Shown: piece after piece, positions 34,908 through 43,687 of the stretch
Layout: every line of letters begins with the position of its first letter
How positions within the stretch are numbered: the stretch's first letter is position 1
DNA from: Corallococcus carmarthensis
GTDB taxonomy: Bacteria > Myxococcota > Myxococcia > Myxococcales > Myxococcaceae
Assembly: GCF_003611695.1 (NCBI RefSeq)
Contig: NZ_RAWE01000007.1
Location: forward strand, 51,386 to 115,385
Direction: 5' to 3'
Length of the DNA stretch: 64,000 nt
Notes under the pieces: generated by a model
Told to the model about the DNA's origin: nothing
What the model saw: only the letters and a program-made list of their open reading frames with translations
The model's database searches: none
Made by a program: the position numbers and the translations under genes

Positions 34908-35485
34908 CACCTTCGGCTGAAGAATTGTTCGCGGTCGCTCGCCTCTATTGGGGTGCCGACCAGGCCTATGTCTTCCGTCAGGAGCCAGGCCCCGAGGATC
35001 TTCGCTACCAGGCCCTCTGGGAGGAGAAAAATGCGGAGAGGCCCCGCTGGGGGGCCTTTGTGAAGTCGCTTCGAGAAGCGCTTCCCAGCTGCGATGCCTG
35101 GGACTACACGCCGCCCCTGGCGAATCCCAGCTTCGGCGCGCTGGTCTACCCTCACTACGAGAAGATCATGCACCGTCCCCAGAAGGTATGGGTGGTCGCC
35201 GGGTATCTCAGCATCCTGGCTCCGGTCTATACGGTGCACTGCGTCCGCAAGGAGTACCTGGGAAATCAGCTCCGAAGCGCGAAGGTCTTCCTCGGCCCCG
35301 TCCCGCTCGAACTGCGAGACATCGCGGACACGGTCGCCCAGCACATCGAAGCGGACTTCGGCGCCACCGCGTTGCCCCTTGAAGTCGCGCAGACGCCCGT
35401 CCCCCTCTACGTCAACTTCATGAAGCCGCCGGAGACCACGCTCTTCCACGCGCTCTTCACCTCGGAGCCCGGGAACATCTTCTGA
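34904..35485 (+). CDS. Soluble protein of unknown function paired with upstream lipoprotein
   Basis: 193 residues from the ATG at 34904, translationally coupled to the lipoprotein gene by ATGA overlap. No signal peptide or membrane helix; mixed alpha/beta with many aromatic residues (ARLYWGADQAYVF, VWVVAGYLSILAPVYTV). I do not recognise a family. As with its partner, base composition is lower in GC than the local average, which hints at acquisition. A cognate-binding (immunity-type) role is possible but unproven. Confidence 0.6.
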   Translation: MTPSAEELFAVARLYWGADQAYVFRQEPGPEDLRYQALWEEKNAERPRWGAFVKSLREALPSCDAWDYTPPLANPSFGALVYPHYEKIMHRPQKVWVVAGYLSILAPVYTVHCVRKEYLGNQLRSAKVFLGPVPLELRDIADTVAQHIEADFGATALPLEVAQTPVPLYVNFMKPPETTLFHALFTSEPGNIF

Positions 35486-35492
35486 GCCCGGC

Positions 35493-35987
35493 TCAGTGTC
35501 CCAGAACCAGGAAGAGCACGAACGCGAAGACGGCCGTGCCCGCGAGCACTCCCTGAACGGCCACCGGCTTCAACCCCTTCACCATCCCGAGCGCCCCCAG
35601 CACCGCGGACCACACCAGCATCCCCAGCGGCATTCCGGCCACGATGGCCGCAGGCACATAGAAGATGATGAGCGCACAGCCGCCTTTGCCGCAGTGCTCC
35701 GGCGTGGAGAAGTAGGAGAAGACCTCCGTCACCGCCCAGGCGGCCGTGAGCAGCCCTCCAAGGATCGAGCCGCCCCACCAGGCTCCGCTGGAGCGCTCGA
35801 AGTAACCCATGCGCCGCCAGTGCGCCGCCCGCTGGCGGACCGCGATCAGCAGCCCCAGCAGGACCCCTGCCGGCAACAACGCCAGCACGAACGCGCCGCC
35901 TGTTCCGCGCAGCCCCGCCAGGGCGCACGCCATGAGGGCCACAGCGCAGGAGAGCAGGGCCGCGAAGAGCATGAGTCGTGAGTTCAT
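35493..35987 (-). CDS. Small integral membrane protein, unknown function
   Basis: 164 residues from the ATG at 35987. About four membrane helices: residues ~5-25, ~33-50, ~70-90 and two further hydrophobic stretches toward the C-terminus. A loop contains EHCGKGGCA with a Cys pair. Ends 8 bp from the convergent unknown gene. No domain recognised. Confidence 0.6.
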   Translation of the reverse strand: MNSRLMLFAALLSCAVALMACALAGLRGTGGAFVLALLPAGVLLGLLIAVRQRAAHWRRMGYFERSSGAWWGGSILGGLLTAAWAVTEVFSYFSTPEHCGKGGCALIIFYVPAAIVAGMPLGMLVWSAVLGALGMVKGLKPVAVQGVLAGTAVFAFVLFLVLGH

Positions 35988-36212
35988 GAGGGTCGATTGA
36001 CGCGGGGGTGGCAGCCGCGTCCCTCCCGTGAGTTATCGAGCCGCCCCCCGGCAAGGGCCAAGGCTCCCCCCTTCTCCACGTGCCGACACAGTCTGCTGAC
36101 GCAGCGGGTCGGGCATTTTCCGTCCTGACAGCAAAGTCTTTTTGATAGGGGCTGGTGGATTTCTCACGTTTTTGCGACAGAGTTCGCCGCCTTCGCCGGG
36201 AGGGGCGCAGAC
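35988..36212 (+). promoter_or_regulatory. Upstream region of the TonB receptor gene
   Basis: 225 bp between divergent genes. CTGACA at 36125-36130 resembles a -35 and is followed by a short AT-rich patch, but no -10 of correct spacing is obvious. GGGAGGGGCG at 36199-36208 is the ribosome site of the GTG start at 36213. Confidence 0.35.
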
Positions 36213-39200
36213 GTGCTCAGACGAATCCGTTTCATCCGTGGGCTGTGGCTCATGGTCGTGTTGTGGGGAGCCGGGGCCTGGGCCCAGGGCAACTCGGTCA
36301 TCACCGGGACGCTGGTCAACGCGGATGGCCGCCAGCCGCTGGAGAACGTGGTCGTCACAGCCACGTCCCCCCAGCTGCAGGGCGAACGCACCGTCCTCAC
36401 CGACAAGAGCGGCCTGTTCCGCATCCCCCAGCTCCCGCCGGGCACGTACACCTTGCGCTTCGAGACCCAGGGCTTCCGTCCCTTTGCCCGCGACGGCATC
36501 CTGCTTCGCATCGACCGCACCGTCCGCCTCAACGCGGAGCTGCTACCTGAGGCCCTGACCTCCTACGACGTGGTCTACGCAACACCGCCCACCCTGGACG
36601 TGGGCTCCAGCGCCGCGGGCGTCACCGTGGACCAGGACTTCATCCGCAACATCGCCGTCATCCGCCCCGGCACCAAGGGCTCCGCGTCCCGCTCCTTTGA
36701 AGGCCTGGCCGAACTGGCCCCCGGCGCCACCGAGGACCGCTACGGCGTGAGCATCAGCGGCAGCTCGTCCCCTGAAAGCCAGTACGTGGTGGACGGCCTG
36801 TCCGTGAACGACCCCGGCGTGGGCACGCTGGGCACGCCCCTGTCCGTGGAGTTCGTGAAGGAGGTCAACATCATCACCGGCGGCTACATGCCGGAGTACG
36901 GCCGCTCCACCGGCGGCGTGCTCAACGTCGTCACCAAGTCCGGCTCCAACGAGTTCCACGGCTCCGTGTTCGCGAACTACGCGCCCGGCGCGCTCCAGAC
37001 GTCCGGCAAGGAAGTCCTCCGCCAGGGCAGCGTCATCTCCGCGCAGGGCAGCGCCCACAACCTGGGCGACTTCGGCTTCGACCTGGGCGGCCCCCTCCTC
37101 AAGGACAAGCTCTGGTTCTACGTGGGCGTCGCGCCGTCCTTCAATCGCATCCAGGTGGACCGCCAGCTCAACAGCTACGAGGTGTGCACGGAGGTGGACA
37201 GCAACGGCTGCGACAAGGTGAACACCCCTCGCAAGGACCTTTCCACCGGCTTCTCCCAGGCGACGCCCATCGAAGGCAGCCGCACCAGCCGCTTCGCCGA
37301 CGAGCGCAGCGTGCAGTACCTGGGCAAGCTCACCTACAACTTCAACCCGGACCACAGCCTCTCCCTCTCCGTCTTCGGCACGCCACGCTCCTCCGGTGGC
37401 AGCGGCAAGTACGCCTTCAGCGACGACGGAGAGCCGGAGGTGTGCACCAGCCTGTCCTGCACCGCCTTCGTGCAGGGCGCGTATGAATCCATCGCCACCC
37501 GGCGCAGCAACAGCGCCATGGACATCGTGGCGAAGCAGGCGTCGTCCTTCTTCGACAAGAAGCTGCTCGTGGACGCGACGCTCGGCTGGCACCACCAGGC
37601 GGACTCCACCCTCCCGTCGGACGGCTCGGGCCTGGGCTCCGGGGAGGGCCTGTCCGCGAAGTCCAACATCGCCTGGCGCCGCACCCGCAACCCGGGGCCG
37701 CACACCATCAACGAGTTCGAGACGCTCCCCAACGCGGACGACTGTGGCAGCACGCCCGCGGAGCAGCAGCTGCGCTGTCCCGTGACGGCCTATTCCACCG
37801 GCGGCCCCGGCACCATCAGCATCCAGCGGCTGGACCGCGTGCAGGGCAAGGTGATGGGCACCTACCTGCTGGAGGCCCTGGGCCACCACATCCTCAAGGC
37901 GGGCGCGGACATCGAGCGGATGAGCTTCTACAACAACCGCGCGCGCACCGGCCTGACGCCCTGGCAGGAGTGCACCGGCGGCGACTGCTTCTTCAGCCTC
38001 AACCAGTACGGCTACCTGGACGGCCCGGACCAGCCGGTGTTCCTGGCCAGCAAGGAGGGCACCTCCACGTCCACCACCGTGGGCGGCTTCCTCCAGGACA
38101 GCTGGTCCGTGATGGACAAGGTCACCGTCAACGTGGGCCTGCGCTACGACGTGCAGACCATCTACGGCCTGGACGGCGAAGTGGGCCTGCACCTGCCCAA
38201 CCAGTGGTCCCCGCGCCTGGGCGTCATCTACGACCCGACGCAGAGCGGCCGCGCCAAGCTCTTCGCCAACTACGCGCGCTTCTTCGAGAACGTCCCCCTG
38301 GACATGGCGGACCTGTCCTTCCCGCAGCAGCAGCTCCTGTCCGCCACCTACGACGCGCCCCCGTGCAATCCCTCACGCGAAGGGTCGCTGCTGGTGGACT
38401 GCACCGCGGACGCGAACCGTCAGCCCATTGGCAACCGGGAGAGCCCCAACCAGCTGTGGGACGCGCAGGGCGGCGACCGCGTGCCGGTGGACCCCAAGAT
38501 TCGCGCCCAGTCCGCGGACGAGTTCGTGGTGGGCGGTGAGTACGAGCTCTTCACCGCGAGCCGCTTGGGCGCCACGTACACCCGGCGCTACCTCAACGAC
38601 GTCATCGAGGACATGAGCCGCGACGACGGCAGCACCTTCTTCCTGGGCAACCCGGGCAAGGGCTACTCCACGGACTTCCCGCTGGCGAAGCGCGAGTACG
38701 ACGCGGTCAACCTCTACTTCCAGCGCGCCTTCACCAACGGGTGGCTGGCCCAGGCCAGCTACACCTGGTCCACCCTGCGCGGGAACTACTCCGGCCTGTT
38801 CCGCGCGGACACCGGCCAGCTGTCCCCCAACCTCACGCGCGACTTCGACCTGGTGTCGCTCACCATCAACCGCGAAGGCCAGCTGCCCGGGGACCGCACG
38901 CACGCGTTCAAGGTGTTCGCCGCGAAGGAGCTGGTGCTGGGCCCGCGCACCAGCATCAACGTGGGCGGCAACTACCGGGCGCGCTCCGGCACGCCGCTCA
39001 ACTACCTGGGCGCGCACCCGCGCCGCAGCGGTTCGGAGACGTTCATCCTGCCGCGCGGCAGCGCGGGCCGGCTGCCCTGGGTGCACGGCGTGGACGGACA
39101 CGTGGGCGTCAACCAGCGGCTGGTGAAGGACTACGTCCTCACGGTGTCCCTGGACGTGTTCAACCTCTTCAACTTCCAGCAGTACACGGACGTGGACCAG

Positions 39201-39413
39201 ACCTTCACCACCACGCGCGTGTACGCCATCGAGCAGGGCGGCAAGCCGGACGACCTCACCGCCTGCCTCACCCAGAACAACCCCAACTGCAAGGTCATCT
39301 CCACCGCCACGGGGCTGCCCATCGGCGTGCAGGACATCAACCCCAACTTCAAGCGGCCCACCGCCTACCAGGCCCCGCGCTCCATCCGTCTGGGCGCGAA
39401 GCTCACCTTCTAG
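36213..39413 (+). CDS. TonB-dependent receptor with N-terminal carboxypeptidase-regulatory-like domain (Oar-like)
   Basis: 1066 residues from GTG at 36213. A signal peptide (LWLMVVLWGAGAWAQ) is followed by a CarboxypepD_reg-like beta-sandwich (residues ~30-110: GTLVNADGRQPLENVVV ... PPGTYTLRF). A plug region follows (VDGLSVNDPGV, GYMPEYGRSTGGVLNVVTKSG), then a large outer membrane beta-barrel ending in Phe (GAKLTF). Length and architecture match myxobacterial Oar-type receptors, which import or export large substrates with TonB energy. A lipoprotein gene starts 11 bp downstream and may encode a surface partner. Substrate unknown. Confidence 0.88.
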   Translation: MLRRIRFIRGLWLMVVLWGAGAWAQGNSVITGTLVNADGRQPLENVVVTATSPQLQGERTVLTDKSGLFRIPQLPPGTYTLRFETQGFRPFARDGILLRIDRTVRLNAELLPEALTSYDVVYATPPTLDVGSSAAGVTVDQDFIRNIAVIRPGTKGSASRSFEGLAELAPGATEDRYGVSISGSSSPESQYVVDGLSVNDPGVGTLGTPLSVEFVKEVNIITGGYMPEYGRSTGGVLNVVTKSGSNEFHGSVFANYAPGALQTSGKEVLRQGSVISAQGSAHNLGDFGFDLGGPLLKDKLWFYVGVAPSFNRIQVDRQLNSYEVCTEVDSNGCDKVNTPRKDLSTGFSQATPIEGSRTSRFADERSVQYLGKLTYNFNPDHSLSLSVFGTPRSSGGSGKYAFSDDGEPEVCTSLSCTAFVQGAYESIATRRSNSAMDIVAKQASSFFDKKLLVDATLGWHHQADSTLPSDGSGLGSGEGLSAKSNIAWRRTRNPGPHTINEFETLPNADDCGSTPAEQQLRCPVTAYSTGGPGTISIQRLDRVQGKVMGTYLLEALGHHILKAGADIERMSFYNNRARTGLTPWQECTGGDCFFSLNQYGYLDGPDQPVFLASKEGTSTSTTVGGFLQDSWSVMDKVTVNVGLRYDVQTIYGLDGEVGLHLPNQWSPRLGVIYDPTQSGRAKLFANYARFFENVPLDMADLSFPQQQLLSATYDAPPCNPSREGSLLVDCTADANRQPIGNRESPNQLWDAQGGDRVPVDPKIRAQSADEFVVGGEYELFTASRLGATYTRRYLNDVIEDMSRDDGSTFFLGNPGKGYSTDFPLAKREYDAVNLYFQRAFTNGWLAQASYTWSTLRGNYSGLFRADTGQLSPNLTRDFDLVSLTINREGQLPGDRTHAFKVFAAKELVLGPRTSINVGGNYRARSGTPLNYLGAHPRRSGSETFILPRGSAGRLPWVHGVDGHVGVNQRLVKDYVLTVSLDVFNLFNFQQYTDVDQTFTTTRVYAIEQGGKPDDLTACLTQNNPNCKVISTATGLPIGVQDINPNFKRPTAYQAPRSIRLGAKLTF

Positions 39414-39424
39414 GCCCAACGCCC

Positions 39425-40207
39425 ATGAGAACTCCCGCGATGAAGCTTCGTTGGATGGCAATCAGTGCAGGAATCGCAGCCGCGGCCGTCGCCGTGGGCG
39501 CGTGCGGCAGCGAACCGGAGGCCGAGTGCGTGGTGGCGCGCGCCGTGTCGGACGGCTCCACCGGCTCGTTCGCCGCGACGTACCAGCTCAAGCCCGGGCA
39601 GAATCCGGACGGCGTCTGCGCGCGGCTCAAGCCGGAGTCGCTGGGCCTGCAGAAGTTCTTCAGCCAGGACCCGGCCGCGCCCGACACCGTGGGCGTGCGC
39701 AGCGCGCGGCTGGGCAAGCTGCTGGAGGACTTCGCGTCCCGGCTTTCGGAGGACTCGAAGGCGTCCGCCACGGCGGTGGGGCCGCTCGCTTCCGCGACGC
39801 CGGGAGCGGACCACTTCTGCTCGGTGCCGGAGTTGACGCCCACGCGGCTGGACGTGGCCGCGTCCGTGGCGCCCGACGGCGGCGCGCTGCCCGCGCAGGA
39901 CTACGGCTACGCGTGGAGCAACCTGCGCATCTACAACACGCCGGAGATTCCGGGCACGCAGTTCACCGCGGACCTCGTCTACACGGAGAACGGCTGCACC
40001 GCCGAGTACACCGTGAAGGGCATCTGGCCGGTGGTGAAGTGCCAGAACAGCAAGACGAAGCTGCCGGACGAAACGCTGTGCGACCCGTACGCGGACTACG
40101 ACGCGGGACGGCTGCGCGGCTCCGGCATCAACCCGCTGTTCCCCGTGAAGTGCGACCCGGACGCGTTCATCTGCGTGCTCACGGGTGAGGTGCCATCAGC
40201 CCCGTGA
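39425..40207 (+). CDS. Lipoprotein encoded with the TonB receptor
   Basis: 260 residues from the ATG at 39425; an in-frame ATG 15 bp later is equally plausible. Signal peptide AISAGIAAAAVAVGAC lipidates Cys27. The mature part has eight cysteines and no family I recognise. It starts 11 bp after the receptor stop, so the two are one operon, suggesting a receptor-associated surface lipoprotein in the manner of SusCD pairs (analogy only; no SusD similarity seen). The 3' end overlaps the convergent phosphatase gene by 29 bp. Confidence 0.68.
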   Translation: MRTPAMKLRWMAISAGIAAAAVAVGACGSEPEAECVVARAVSDGSTGSFAATYQLKPGQNPDGVCARLKPESLGLQKFFSQDPAAPDTVGVRSARLGKLLEDFASRLSEDSKASATAVGPLASATPGADHFCSVPELTPTRLDVAASVAPDGGALPAQDYGYAWSNLRIYNTPEIPGTQFTADLVYTENGCTAEYTVKGIWPVVKCQNSKTKLPDETLCDPYADYDAGRLRGSGINPLFPVKCDPDAFICVLTGEVPSAP

Positions 40208-40889
40208 GACCGTGGCTTCCGGGGCGCAGCGCCTGCGGCAGGTCCCGGAAGTCCCTCACCAGCCAGTCCGGCCGCTCGCGCACCAGGACCTCGCGCGGGA
40301 AGGACGTGGCGACGGCGACACACGCCGCGCCCGCCGCCCGCGCGGCCCTCAGGCCCGCCACCGCGTCCTCGAACACCACGCACGCGTGGGGTGAGACGCC
40401 CAGCGCGGCGGCGGCCTTGAGGTACACCTCTGGATCCGGCTTGCCCCGGACGACGTCCGTGGAGGTCACCCGCACGGGGAAGAGGTGCTGCAGCCCCACG
40501 CGATCCAGGGCGCGCTCCGCGTTCTGTGCCAGGGCGCTCGTGCCCAGGGCCCAGGGCACCCCTGCCTGCTTCAGGGCCATGAGGTAGGCCCCCACGCCGG
40601 GAACAGCGAACACCGGCTCGTGGTCGAGCAGCCGGTGGAAGGCCTGCTCCCGGTCGTCCGTGAGCGCGGCCACCTGTTCGTCGTCCAGCTCCGCGCCGAA
40701 CCACGCACGCAGCGTCTCTCCGGCCCGCCGGCCGTTGGTGGCGAGCAGCTCCTCCCGCGTGGGCACGTAGCCGCGCTCCCGGGCGAACTCCTCCCAGACG
40801 CGGTAGTGCAGTTCGGTCGTGTCGATGACGACGCCGTCCAGGTCGAAGAGAACGGCGTCAAAAGTGATGTTCGAGGTCGATGGAGACAT
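40179..40889 (-). CDS. HAD-family phosphatase / beta-phosphoglucomutase-like
   Basis: About 236 residues from the ATG at 40889 (a GTG at 40916 is possible). HAD motif I is FDLDGVVIDT with the Asp nucleophile and acid/base pair; motif II is LGTSAL; the motif III Lys lies in GKPDPEVYLKAAAALG; motif IV is VFEDAVAGLRAA. A helical cap follows motif I. It is of the beta-phosphoglucomutase / sugar phosphatase group. The substrate is unclear and the neighbours do not point to one. Confidence 0.85.
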   Translation of the reverse strand: MSPSTSNITFDAVLFDLDGVVIDTTELHYRVWEEFARERGYVPTREELLATNGRRAGETLRAWFGAELDDEQVAALTDDREQAFHRLLDHEPVFAVPGVGAYLMALKQAGVPWALGTSALAQNAERALDRVGLQHLFPVRVTSTDVVRGKPDPEVYLKAAAALGVSPHACVVFEDAVAGLRAARAAGAACVAVATSFPREVLVRERPDWLVRDFRDLPQALRPGSHGLTGLMAPHP

Positions 40890-41098
40890 GGAGGTCGGGC
40901 TCTCTCGAAGATCCACACGGCACGCGTCCCAAACCTATTCACGGGGTGGGTTCCGGGCGTGGCTTCCACCCCCACCGCCTGTGCCGACCGTGCGACCAGC
41001 CAGGGGGACGGTTTCCGGCCGGGGCGCTAGAAGTGGGAAGGAAAGCCGCCTGCCAGGCCCAGGGGCAGCCAGCCCGTTGTAGGCTTCCAGGGAGATCC

Positions 41099-42742
41099 AT
41101 GCCGCCCAAGAACCCCACGGATTTCTCCACGACCGCCGTCCGCACGCACGGCACGCCCTCGCAGGCCACCCAGGTGGTGCCGGCGCTGACGATCATTGGC
41201 CACGCCCAGCCCCAACGCATCGGGGAGCGGCTGCTGCTGGAGGGGCTGCTCTCCGGCGAGCGCGCGGTGGCGCTGTCCCGCAACGCGCCGGACTTCCACC
41301 GCCCGGGCGGCGTGCTGGCGCTGCCCCTGGGTGACCCGTTCCTCAGCCGCACGCCGGTGCGCTTCGAGGCCAGCGACCGGGGGGGCGTGCGGCTGCTGGT
41401 GCCGGAGGGCGGAACCCCGGTGTGGGTGGGCAGCGAGCCGGTGCGCGGCGGGCGCGAGTTCCCCGCCGAGGCCCTGGTGGCCGGCGTGCCCCTGGTGCTC
41501 GCCGGGCGCGTGGCGCTGCTGCTGCATCAGGCCACCGTGCGCGGCACCCATGCGCCGGCCGGGCCCGCGGTGCTGGGCATGGTGGGCGACAGCGAGGGCA
41601 TCCTCCGCGTGCGCGAGGACGTGCTGCGCGTGGCAGACCTCCTGGTCCCCGTGCTGGTGCGGGGCGAGACGGGCACGGGCAAGGAGCTGGTGGCACGCGC
41701 GCTCCATGAGCGGAGCCCCCGGCGCGCCGGCCCCTTCGTCAGCGTCAACCTGGGCGCCCTGTCGAAGGACCTCATCGCCGCGGAGCTGTTCGGCGCCCTG
41801 CGGGGTGCGTTCACCGGCGCCGCGCGCGACCGGGAGGGCTTCTTCCGCGCGGCCCACGGCGGGACGCTCTTCCTGGACGAGGTGGCGGAGGCGCCCCCGG
41901 AGGTCCAGGCGGCGCTGCTGCGCGTGCTGGAGACGAGCGAGGTCTACCCCGTGGGTGGGCAGACCCCCGTGCGCGTGGACGTGCGGCTCGTCACCGCCAC
42001 GGACGCGGACCTGGAGGCGCGCATCCGCGACGGCCACTTCAAGGCCCCGCTGCTGCACCGCCTGGCCGGCTTTGAAATCACCGTGCCGCCGCTGCGCGAG
42101 CGCCGTGAGGACATCGCGCCGCTGTTCCTCCACTTCGCGCGCCAGGAGCTGGAGTCCACGGGCGAGGCGGGGCGGCTCAACTCCTCGGACGCGCGCGCCG
42201 AGCCGTGGTTGCCCGCGGCGCTCGCCGCGCGGTTGGTGCGCTCCGCGTGGCCCGGCAATGTGCGCCAGCTGCGCAACGTCGCGCGGCAGCTCGTCATTGG
42301 AAGCCGGGGGCTGCCCGGGCTGCGCGTGGACGCCCGGCTGGAGCAGTCGCTGGACGCCGACGCGCTTCCCATCCCTGGACAGCCGCTGAGCGCGCAGGCG
42401 CCCTCCCCTGTTTCAGAGGACACGCCAGCGCCCTCGGAGACGCGTGCGCCCGCGCGGCGCAAGCCGTCGGAGGTGAGCGAGCAGGAGGTGCTGGAGGCCC
42501 TGCGCGCCTGCGCCTGGGACTTGAAGGCCACGGCGGACTGGCTGGGCATCCCGCGCTCCTCCGTGTACGTGCTCATCGACAAGAGCTCACTCCTGCGCAC
42601 CGCGCGCGACCTGAGCCCGGAGGAGATCACCCGCTGCTTCCATGAGTGCGAGGGTGACCTGGACCGCATGGTGCAGAAGCTGGAGGTCTCCCGCCGCGCG
42701 CTCCAGCGCCGCGTGCGCGAGCTGGGGCTGGAAGGCAGCTGA
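41099..42742 (+). CDS. Sigma-54-dependent activator with FHA-like N-terminus
   Basis: 547 residues from the ATG at 41099 (AGGGAG close upstream). Residues ~25-150 look like a degenerate FHA domain (LSRTPVRFE, GRVALLLH). The central AAA+ domain has Walker A GETGTGKE near 188-195, the sigma-54 contact loop GAFTGA near 236-241, Walker B GGTLFLDEV and the Arg-finger region PPLRERREDI. The C-terminus carries two Fis-like helix-turn-helix segments (DLKATADWLGIPRSSVYVLI and DLDRMVQKLEVSRRALQRR), which is more than the usual one. Directly downstream lie two genes each behind a -24/-12 promoter, so these are its likely targets. FHA-type activators in myxobacteria respond to Ser/Thr kinases; one is encoded nearby. 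Confidence 0.88.
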   Translation: MPPKNPTDFSTTAVRTHGTPSQATQVVPALTIIGHAQPQRIGERLLLEGLLSGERAVALSRNAPDFHRPGGVLALPLGDPFLSRTPVRFEASDRGGVRLLVPEGGTPVWVGSEPVRGGREFPAEALVAGVPLVLAGRVALLLHQATVRGTHAPAGPAVLGMVGDSEGILRVREDVLRVADLLVPVLVRGETGTGKELVARALHERSPRRAGPFVSVNLGALSKDLIAAELFGALRGAFTGAARDREGFFRAAHGGTLFLDEVAEAPPEVQAALLRVLETSEVYPVGGQTPVRVDVRLVTATDADLEARIRDGHFKAPLLHRLAGFEITVPPLRERREDIAPLFLHFARQELESTGEAGRLNSSDARAEPWLPAALAARLVRSAWPGNVRQLRNVARQLVIGSRGLPGLRVDARLEQSLDADALPIPGQPLSAQAPSPVSEDTPAPSETRAPARRKPSEVSEQEVLEALRACAWDLKATADWLGIPRSSVYVLIDKSSLLRTARDLSPEEITRCFHECEGDLDRMVQKLEVSRRALQRRVRELGLEGS

Positions 42743-42752
42743 GCCGGCGCGC

Positions 42753-42768
42753 TGGTACGGCGTCTGCA
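42753..42768 (+). promoter_or_regulatory. Sigma-54 (-24/-12) promoter for first small paralogue
   Basis: TGGTACG-GCGT-CTGCA matches 10 of 12 defined bases of TGGCACG-N4-TTGCA. The invariant GG (42754-42755) and GC (42766-42767) are 12 bp apart. Predicted start is near 42778, leaving only a few nucleotides before the ATG at 42784. It begins 11 bp after the sigma-54 activator gene. Confidence 0.72.
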
Positions 42769-42783
42769 ATGCCTACCGGCACC

Positions 42784-43140
42784 ATGGCCAACAACATCCT
42801 CATCGATGTCTCCACGACCCCCGTCACCTACATCCCCAGCCCCGATGTGAAGCACGGCGACACGGTGGTCTTCACCTTGGGCAACGCCCTCACCGCCACC
42901 GCCACCATCACGTTCCCCGAAGGCACCTGCCTCACCACCTCCGGCCCGTACACCCTGGGAGGCCCCACCATGTCGACGGCGCCCCTGGTCGTCTCGCTGA
43001 CGGCGCTGCAGCGGGTCTATCCCTTCGACGTGGACATCAACAACGGCCAGGAGTCCCAGGCCCGCAAGGGCCACGAGTGGGACCGGAAGAATGGCGGCAT
43101 CGACGTGACCAGCGACCCGCCGAAGGAGGTCCGCCGGTAG
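42784..43140 (+). CDS. Small beta-rich protein A, unknown function (tandem paralogue)
   Basis: 118 residues from the ATG at 42784, chosen because it aligns with the start of the second copy and lies just downstream of the predicted sigma-54 transcript start; an in-frame ATG at 42769 would lie upstream of it. No signal peptide. Shared blocks with the second copy are VKHGDxVVF, TFPxGTCLTT, GPYTLGG, DRKNGGIDVTSDPP. The pattern of short strands with HGDTVVFTLGN suggests a small beta-sandwich of cupredoxin-like outline, but there is no copper site. No ribosome binding site is evident, so the mRNA may be nearly leaderless. Confidence 0.72.
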   Translation: MANNILIDVSTTPVTYIPSPDVKHGDTVVFTLGNALTATATITFPEGTCLTTSGPYTLGGPTMSTAPLVVSLTALQRVYPFDVDINNGQESQARKGHEWDRKNGGIDVTSDPPKEVRR

Positions 43141-43157
43141 GCCGTCAGCGCGGCGGC

Positions 43158-43199
43158 GGACGCGTCAGCCCCGGAACGTGACGTGTCATTGACGCGTCC
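43158..43199. promoter_or_regulatory. Paired palindromes, candidate activator binding sites (site pair 1)
   Basis: GGACGCGTCA (43158-43167) and TGACGCGTCC (43190-43199) share the self-complementary core GACGCGTC, with centres exactly 32 bp apart, about three helical turns. A third, imperfect copy GACGTGTC lies between them (43180-43187). The block ends 64 bp before the -24 element of the next gene, where sigma-54 activators normally bind. The same pair with the same spacing occurs at 52537-52578. The arms could also fold as a long hairpin, so a terminator role is the alternative. Confidence 0.62.
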
Positions 43200-43262
43200 G
43201 GGAGCGCGTGTCCCCTGCCGCGGCCGTGAAACATCCGAGGGGCGCGTTTGACACATGCGTGT

Positions 43263-43278
43263 TGGTACAGGTGCTGCA
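43263..43278 (+). promoter_or_regulatory. Sigma-54 (-24/-12) promoter for second small paralogue
   Basis: TGGTACA-GGTG-CTGCA matches 9 of 12 consensus bases with correctly spaced GG (43264-43265) and GC (43276-43277). From GG to the ATG is 30 bp, identical to the first promoter, and the flanking bases TGGTAC and CTGCAATGC are conserved between the two although the coding context differs. Confidence 0.72.
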
Positions 43279-43293
43279 ATGCTGTGCGGACCT

Positions 43294-43665
43294 ATGGCCA
43301 CCATCACAGTCGACCTCTCCACAGTTCCCATCAGCTACAGCCCCGGCCCGGAAGTGAAGCACGGGGACAAGGTTGTCTTCTCGATGGGCAGCTACCCTTC
43401 CGCCTACACCGCCGTCGTCACGTTCCCGGACGGAACCTGCCTCACCACGGTCGGCCCGTACACGCTCGGGGGCGGCACGCTGACGACCCAACAGCTGACC
43501 GTCTCGAACCTGGCGCCGAAGAAGATCTACGGCTTCGACGCGGTCATCGACGATGGGACGCGCGAGCGGGGCACCAACCCCCGTGGTCCGGAGGAGCGCG
43601 ACCGGAAGAACGGCGGCATCGACGTGACCAGCGATCCGCCGGAGGACCCCGCCCCCAACAAGTAA
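43294..43665 (+). CDS. Small beta-rich protein B, unknown function (tandem paralogue)
   Basis: 123 residues from the ATG at 43294 (MATITVDLSTVP), aligning with protein A. Identity is concentrated in VKHGDKVVF, FPDGTCLTTVGPYTLGGGTL and the C-terminal DRKNGGIDVTSDPP, with a Pro/Asn tail. No export signal, so cytoplasmic unless released another way. Separate sigma-54 promoter and upstream site pair imply independent regulation from copy A. No known family recognised. Ends 22 bp from the convergent kinase-TPR gene. Confidence 0.72.
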   Translation: MATITVDLSTVPISYSPGPEVKHGDKVVFSMGSYPSAYTAVVTFPDGTCLTTVGPYTLGGGTLTTQQLTVSNLAPKKIYGFDAVIDDGTRERGTNPRGPEERDRKNGGIDVTSDPPEDPAPNK

Positions 43666-43687
43666 GGACGTCAGCGCCCGGCGCCCT

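Noticed and set aside
42769..42783. Earlier ATG for small protein A
   Set aside because: It abuts the -12 element and would lie upstream of the predicted transcript start; the ATG at 42784 aligns with protein B.
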